Assembly: GCA_964511535.1 (NCBI GenBank) | Contig: CAZEFW010000011.1 | Coordinates: 1-64,000 of the forward strand | Source of the DNA: CAZCFB01 sp964511535 | Lineage (GTDB): Bacteria; Myxococcota_A; Polyangia; GCA-2747355; CAZCFB01 | DNA length: 64,000 nucleotides | Reading direction: 5' to 3' | In this document: piece after piece, positions 61,299 to 64,000 of the stretch | How the letters are laid out: each line of letters begins with the position of its first letter | How positions within the stretch are numbered: the stretch's first letter is position 1 | The notes under the pieces: generated by a model | Database searches by the model: none | What the model was told of the DNA's origin: nothing | Seen by the model: the letters and a program-made list of their open reading frames with translations, nothing else | Made by a program: the position numbers and the translations under genes

Positions 61299-63524
61299 AT
61301 GACTGGATCGCGTATACCACTGCTCGTGCTCTTTGCCGCGCTCACCGGTTGTCCGGCGGGCGGCGTCCGGAGTGTACCTCAACCCACAACGCAGAAGGCA
61401 ACAATGACCGACAGAGCGCCTCCGCCGACGACCCGGCGGGAGGAGATCAGTGAGACCCTGCACGGGGTGCAGGTGGCCGATCCGTATCGCTGGCTGGAGG
61501 ACGTGAAGGCCGCGGAGGTGAAGCGGTGGATGCTGGACCAGAACGCGCACACGCGCCGCCAGCTCGACCGCCTGCCCGGCCGCGAGCGCCTTCGCGCGCG
61601 GCTCCGGGAGTTGAGCTACATCGACTTCGAGACGGCGCCCCTGCGGCGAGGAAAGAACTACTTCTATTCCAGGCTGCACAAGGACAAGGAGAAGCGGGTC
61701 TACTACTGGCGGCGCGGCGAGCAGGGCGCGGAGCGGGTGCTCATCGATCCGAACAAGCTGTCTGATGACGGCACCGTGTCGGTCAAGGGCGTCTACCCGA
61801 GCTGGGACGGTGAGCTTGTCGCCTACAAGCTGAGCGAGAACAACGCCGACGCCGCCACCCTGTACTTGATGACCGTGGCCACCGGAGAGATCAGCAAGGT
61901 GGATGTCATCCGGGGGGCCAAATACGCGGCGCCATCATGGACACCGTCGGGTGACGGGTTTTACTACACGCGGCTGCCCGTGGACCCAAAGATCCCCATC
62001 TCCGACCTGCCAGGGCACGCCGCAGTGTACTTTCACAAGCTCGGGCAGGACCCGGGTGGGGACCGCCTGGTGCATGAGAAGACCGGCGACCCGACCATGT
62101 TCATCAGCGTCCACCTGGCCCGGGAGGGGCGCTTCCTCTTCCTCTACAAGCACCATGGCTGGACCAGTACGGATATCTACTACTGTGATCTAAAGGGCAC
62201 CCACCCCGGCGCTACTCAGGAGAAGTTCTTGCCCCTCAGAGTGGATCAGAAGGCGCTCTACTCTGTATTCGCCTGGCAGGATCAGATCTACCTGCATACC
62301 AACGAGGGCGCCCCTCGATACCGCCTGTTCCGCGTCACCCCGGGCCAGTACGAGAGGAGCAAGTGGTCCGAGATCATTGAACAAGACAAGGAGGCGGTAC
62401 TCAACGGCGCGTCCGTCAGGGGCGGGCGGCTCGCGCTCGATTATCTCGAGCGGGCGTCCGGCAAGCTGGTGATAGCGGATCTTGAGGGGAAGAAGATCGC
62501 GGATATCCAGTTGCCGGAAATCGGCTCTGTATCGAACCTGTCCGGCAACCCGCAGGACGACACGGCTTATTACAGCTTCACGTCCTTCCTGCGGCCGACG
62601 ACCATCTACAAGCTCTCCATAAATTCGTTGAAGAGCGAGGTCCACTTCAAGCCGGACATTCCCATCGAAGCGGCGCCGTATATTTCCGAGCAGGTGATGT
62701 ACAAATCGAAAGATGGAACGCCGGTCTCGATGTTCATCGTGCGGCCGCGATGGGCAAAGAAGGGCGAGGCCACACCCTACATGCTGACCGGCTACGGCGG
62801 CTTCAACATCAGCTTGACGCCGCAGTTCAGGGGATCTCGGTTCGTCTGGCTAGAGCAGGGTGGCGCCCTGGCCATCCCCAATCTGCGAGGCGGGGGCGAG
62901 TACGGCGAGTCATGGCACCGCGACGGCATGCGCGACAAAAAGCAAAACGTATTTGACGACTTCATCGCCGCCGCGGAGTACCTGATCCGTGAGAAATACA
63001 CTTCTGCCCGGAAGCTTGCCATCTCGGGCGGATCCAACGGCGGGCTGCTGGTGGGGGCAGCCATGACCCAGCGCCCCGAGCTGTTCCGGGCGGTCAACTG
63101 TGCAGTGCCTTTGCTGGACATGGTGCGATATCACCGCTTCGGCTCTGGCAAGACCTGGATCTCGGAGTACGGATCAGCAGATGATCCCGAACAGTTCAAG
63201 GTGCTATACGCATACTCCCCCTACCACCATGTCCAGCAGAGCACGGCCTATCCGGCCATGATCATGATGTCTGCCGACAGCGACGACAGAGTAGATCCCA
63301 TGCACGCCCGCAAATTCACCGCGGCGATCCAGCACGCCACCACGAGCAAACACCCCGTACTTTTTCGTCTGGAGACCAACGCCGGCCACGGTGGCGGCGA
63401 CATGGTGAAAAAGCAGGTGGAAGCGGCAGCGGATGTGTACTCATTCCTGATGAACGAGCTGGGCATGACGCCCGGGGCCAATGCAAGATCGCCAGAACGC
63501 CCCAAGGCCAGCGCGCCAGAATGA
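61299..63524 (+). CDS. Prolyl oligopeptidase (S9A) lipoprotein
   Basis: From the ATG at 61299 the 741-residue product has a lipobox (FAALTGC), so it is anchored outside the cytoplasm. The seven-bladed propeller lies at about 80-440 and begins DPYRWLEDV. The alpha/beta hydrolase has Ser in GGSNGG, Asp in SDDRVDP and His in NAGHGGG. LRGGGEYGESWH is a family hallmark. It cuts peptides after proline, likely for nutrient peptides or signalling. It is divergent from the YgeY-type gene. Codon use becomes less GC-rich in the second half than in the neighbours. Confidence 0.93.
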   Translation: MTGSRIPLLVLFAALTGCPAGGVRSVPQPTTQKATMTDRAPPPTTRREEISETLHGVQVADPYRWLEDVKAAEVKRWMLDQNAHTRRQLDRLPGRERLRARLRELSYIDFETAPLRRGKNYFYSRLHKDKEKRVYYWRRGEQGAERVLIDPNKLSDDGTVSVKGVYPSWDGELVAYKLSENNADAATLYLMTVATGEISKVDVIRGAKYAAPSWTPSGDGFYYTRLPVDPKIPISDLPGHAAVYFHKLGQDPGGDRLVHEKTGDPTMFISVHLAREGRFLFLYKHHGWTSTDIYYCDLKGTHPGATQEKFLPLRVDQKALYSVFAWQDQIYLHTNEGAPRYRLFRVTPGQYERSKWSEIIEQDKEAVLNGASVRGGRLALDYLERASGKLVIADLEGKKIADIQLPEIGSVSNLSGNPQDDTAYYSFTSFLRPTTIYKLSINSLKSEVHFKPDIPIEAAPYISEQVMYKSKDGTPVSMFIVRPRWAKKGEATPYMLTGYGGFNISLTPQFRGSRFVWLEQGGALAIPNLRGGGEYGESWHRDGMRDKKQNVFDDFIAAAEYLIREKYTSARKLAISGGSNGGLLVGAAMTQRPELFRAVNCAVPLLDMVRYHRFGSGKTWISEYGSADDPEQFKVLYAYSPYHHVQQSTAYPAMIMMSADSDDRVDPMHARKFTAAIQHATTSKHPVLFRLETNAGHGGGDMVKKQVEAAADVYSFLMNELGMTPGANARSPERPKASAPE

Positions 63525-63567
63525 GAACCTGACCCGGCTCGCCACCCTCTCCATCTCACCTCGAAAT

Positions 63568-63608
63568 AAATGTCAAGTGACGGGGTCTGACCCCCCTACT
63601 TGACATTT
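63568..63608. repeat. REPIN-like palindrome (copy B)
   Basis: Arms AAATGTCAAGT and ACTTGACATTT enclose GGGGTCTGACCCC, which is offset from the centre. It is in direct orientation with copy C 67 bases later and inverted relative to copy A (10348-10396). Confidence 0.85.
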
Positions 63609-63634
63609 TATCCAGCGAAACACAGCGGAAAATA

Positions 63635-63677
63635 AAAATGTCAAGTGATGGGGTCTGACCCCCCTACTTGACATTTT
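63635..63677. repeat. REPIN-like palindrome (copy C)
   Basis: Arms AAAATGTCAAGT and ACTTGACATTTT enclose the same GGGGTCTGACCCC core. It is nearly identical to copy B and to the inverse of copy A. Copies B and C form a direct pair between the peptidase stop and the duplicated selC end. Confidence 0.85.
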
Positions 63678-63683
63678 ATCCCA

Positions 63684-63704
63684 TCGGAAGTGCACGGGAA
63701 TCGA
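63684..63704. repeat. Duplicated 3' end of tRNA-Sec (left, att-like)
   Basis: These 21 bases are identical to 63823-63843, which includes the acceptor and T-arm 3' part of the tRNA-Sec gene. The two lie 139 bases apart in the same orientation. Duplication of a tRNA 3' end is the usual trace left by a tyrosine integrase at a tRNA attachment site, and selC is a known hotspot in other bacteria. Confidence 0.75.
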
Positions 63705-63707
63705 CCT

Positions 63708-63754
63708 TTTTTGAACAATTGCACCCGGCATCATCGGGTGCAATTGTTCAAAAA
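63708..63754. repeat. Perfect 20-bp inverted repeat between the selC copies
   Basis: TTTTTGAACAATTGCACCCG and its exact reverse complement flank a 7-base loop (GCATCAT). The AT-rich arms are unlike the surrounding GC-rich DNA. There is no T-run after the stem in either direction beyond the arms themselves, so it is not a standard terminator. Confidence 0.85.
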
Positions 63755-63822
63755 TGGCGATGGTCGGTGCGCGTGCGAAGCGATGCGAAACGGCACAGAC
63801 CGTCCGGATTGGCACGGTGCGT

Positions 63823-63843
63823 TCGGAAGTGCACGGGAATCGA
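63823..63843. repeat. Duplicated 3' end of tRNA-Sec (right copy, within the gene)
   Basis: Identical to 63684-63704. Here it is the 3' part of the functional tRNA-Sec gene plus one base beyond it. Confidence 0.8.
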
Positions 63844-63920
63844 ACCCGCCGAGCGATGCCTCTCAACATGCCCCACTGGGTTTGAAGCCCAGGGCCGTCA
63901 CCAGACCAGCAGGCACTTCC
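63824..63920 (-). tRNA. selC: tRNA-Sec (selenocysteine, anticodon TCA)
   Basis: On the minus strand the acceptor stem is 8 bp (GGAAGTGC with GCACTTCC), the anticodon arm is CTGGG-CTTCAAA-CCCAG with TCA, and the variable arm is very long. The T arm has GTTCGATT. These are the traits of bacterial tRNA-Sec, which reads UGA with SelB. The terminal CCA is not encoded. selA, selB and selD are not in the window. Confidence 0.95.
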
Positions 63921-63970
63921 ACGGTTTACCCTCGGATGGCGGAGGGCATCTCTCCGCCGGGTCGAACCGT
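63921..63970. repeat. Nested inverted repeat just upstream of selC
   Basis: ACGGTT (63921-63926) pairs with AACCGT (63965-63970), and inside it GGCGGAG (63938-63944) pairs with CTCCGCC (63952-63958). The structure begins at the base before the tRNA 5' end. It could be a processing or regulatory element of selC, which is inference. Nothing was recognised in the remaining 30 bases. Confidence 0.5.
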
Positions 63971-64000
63971 CGTTAGATTATCCTGGAGAGGGTCCTTGTC

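Noticed and set aside
63708..63754. Considered as the selC or peptidase terminator
   Set aside because: The T-run is on the wrong side of the stem in both directions, so it lacks the required 3' U-tract.

Overview
The window is GC-rich chromosomal DNA with strongly GC-biased third codon positions. Long antisense shadow frames appear opposite many genes for that reason. The gene style points to a Myxococcota or other former delta-proteobacterial lineage. It has many lipoproteins with Pro/Lys/Asp-rich linkers, a Cys-rich DDDGDG-type calcium-site motif, PEGA-like and TPR envelope proteins, a eukaryote-like Ser/Thr kinase ending in a membrane anchor, HEAT-repeat and beta-propeller exported proteins, and a KIKSNVKSG-type micro-peptide. 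A selenocysteine tRNA shows that the organism decodes UGA as Sec. Species cannot be named from this sequence.

Layout. 0.1-7.0 kb (minus strand): a ROK sugar kinase, an outer-membrane barrel-like protein, a large lipoprotein and a 5'-nucleotidase-family lipoprotein. 7.1-10.3 kb (plus): a PEGA protein with an Ala-Lys tract, a proline-rich lipoprotein and pyruvate kinase. 10.3-11.3 kb is gene-poor, with a REPIN-like palindrome, a lipoprotein pseudogene and a 29-residue peptide gene. 11.3-19.1 kb (minus) is a seven-gene polysaccharide operon: Wzx flippase, RfbF, radical SAM/SPASM enzyme, RfbH, an RfbJ/RfbS-like reductase, RfbE and a GT2 glycosyltransferase. It looks like CDP-3,6-dideoxyhexose (paratose/tyvelose type) synthesis and export, but CDP-glucose 4,6-dehydratase (rfbG) is absent here.

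19.2-28.1 kb: tRNA-Leu(GAG) with its own promoter and hairpin, a CPBP protease, a SpoIID/LytB protein, a sulfotransferase, a three-gene overlapping operon of small exported proteins (Cys-rich lipoprotein, strongly basic helix, acidic lipoprotein), mutY with a full Nudix box, and a fatty-acyl-AMP-ligase/patatin pair. 28.1-34.7 kb: coiled-coil membrane protein, two large lipoproteins, galE and a Tat-exported DUF362 protein. 34.7-46.8 kb: pgeF-rluD with a small conserved gene, a MinD/J-like/HTH fusion, pdxA, a DUF3108 protein, a ClpX variant, a DksA/TraR zinc-finger protein, a Ser/Thr kinase and a GH57 glycosidase. 46.9-63.5 kb: a 1,975-residue TPR protein, a second Wzx-like flippase, TonB, a membrane metallophosphoesterase, a HEAT-repeat protein, a YgeY-type hydrolase and a prolyl oligopeptidase. 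63.5-64.0 kb holds two more REPIN-like palindromes and the selC locus, with a duplicated tRNA 3' end and a perfect hairpin.

Repeats are the most distinctive part of the window. One family of degenerate CCTGAAG/CCTCAAG heptamer arrays sits directly 3' of four minus-strand genes, three times with a perfect hairpin touching the stop codon. A second family is the 41-49 bp TGTCAAG palindrome. The selC end looks like the scar of a site-specific integration. No CRISPR array, complete insertion sequence or phage gene was seen.
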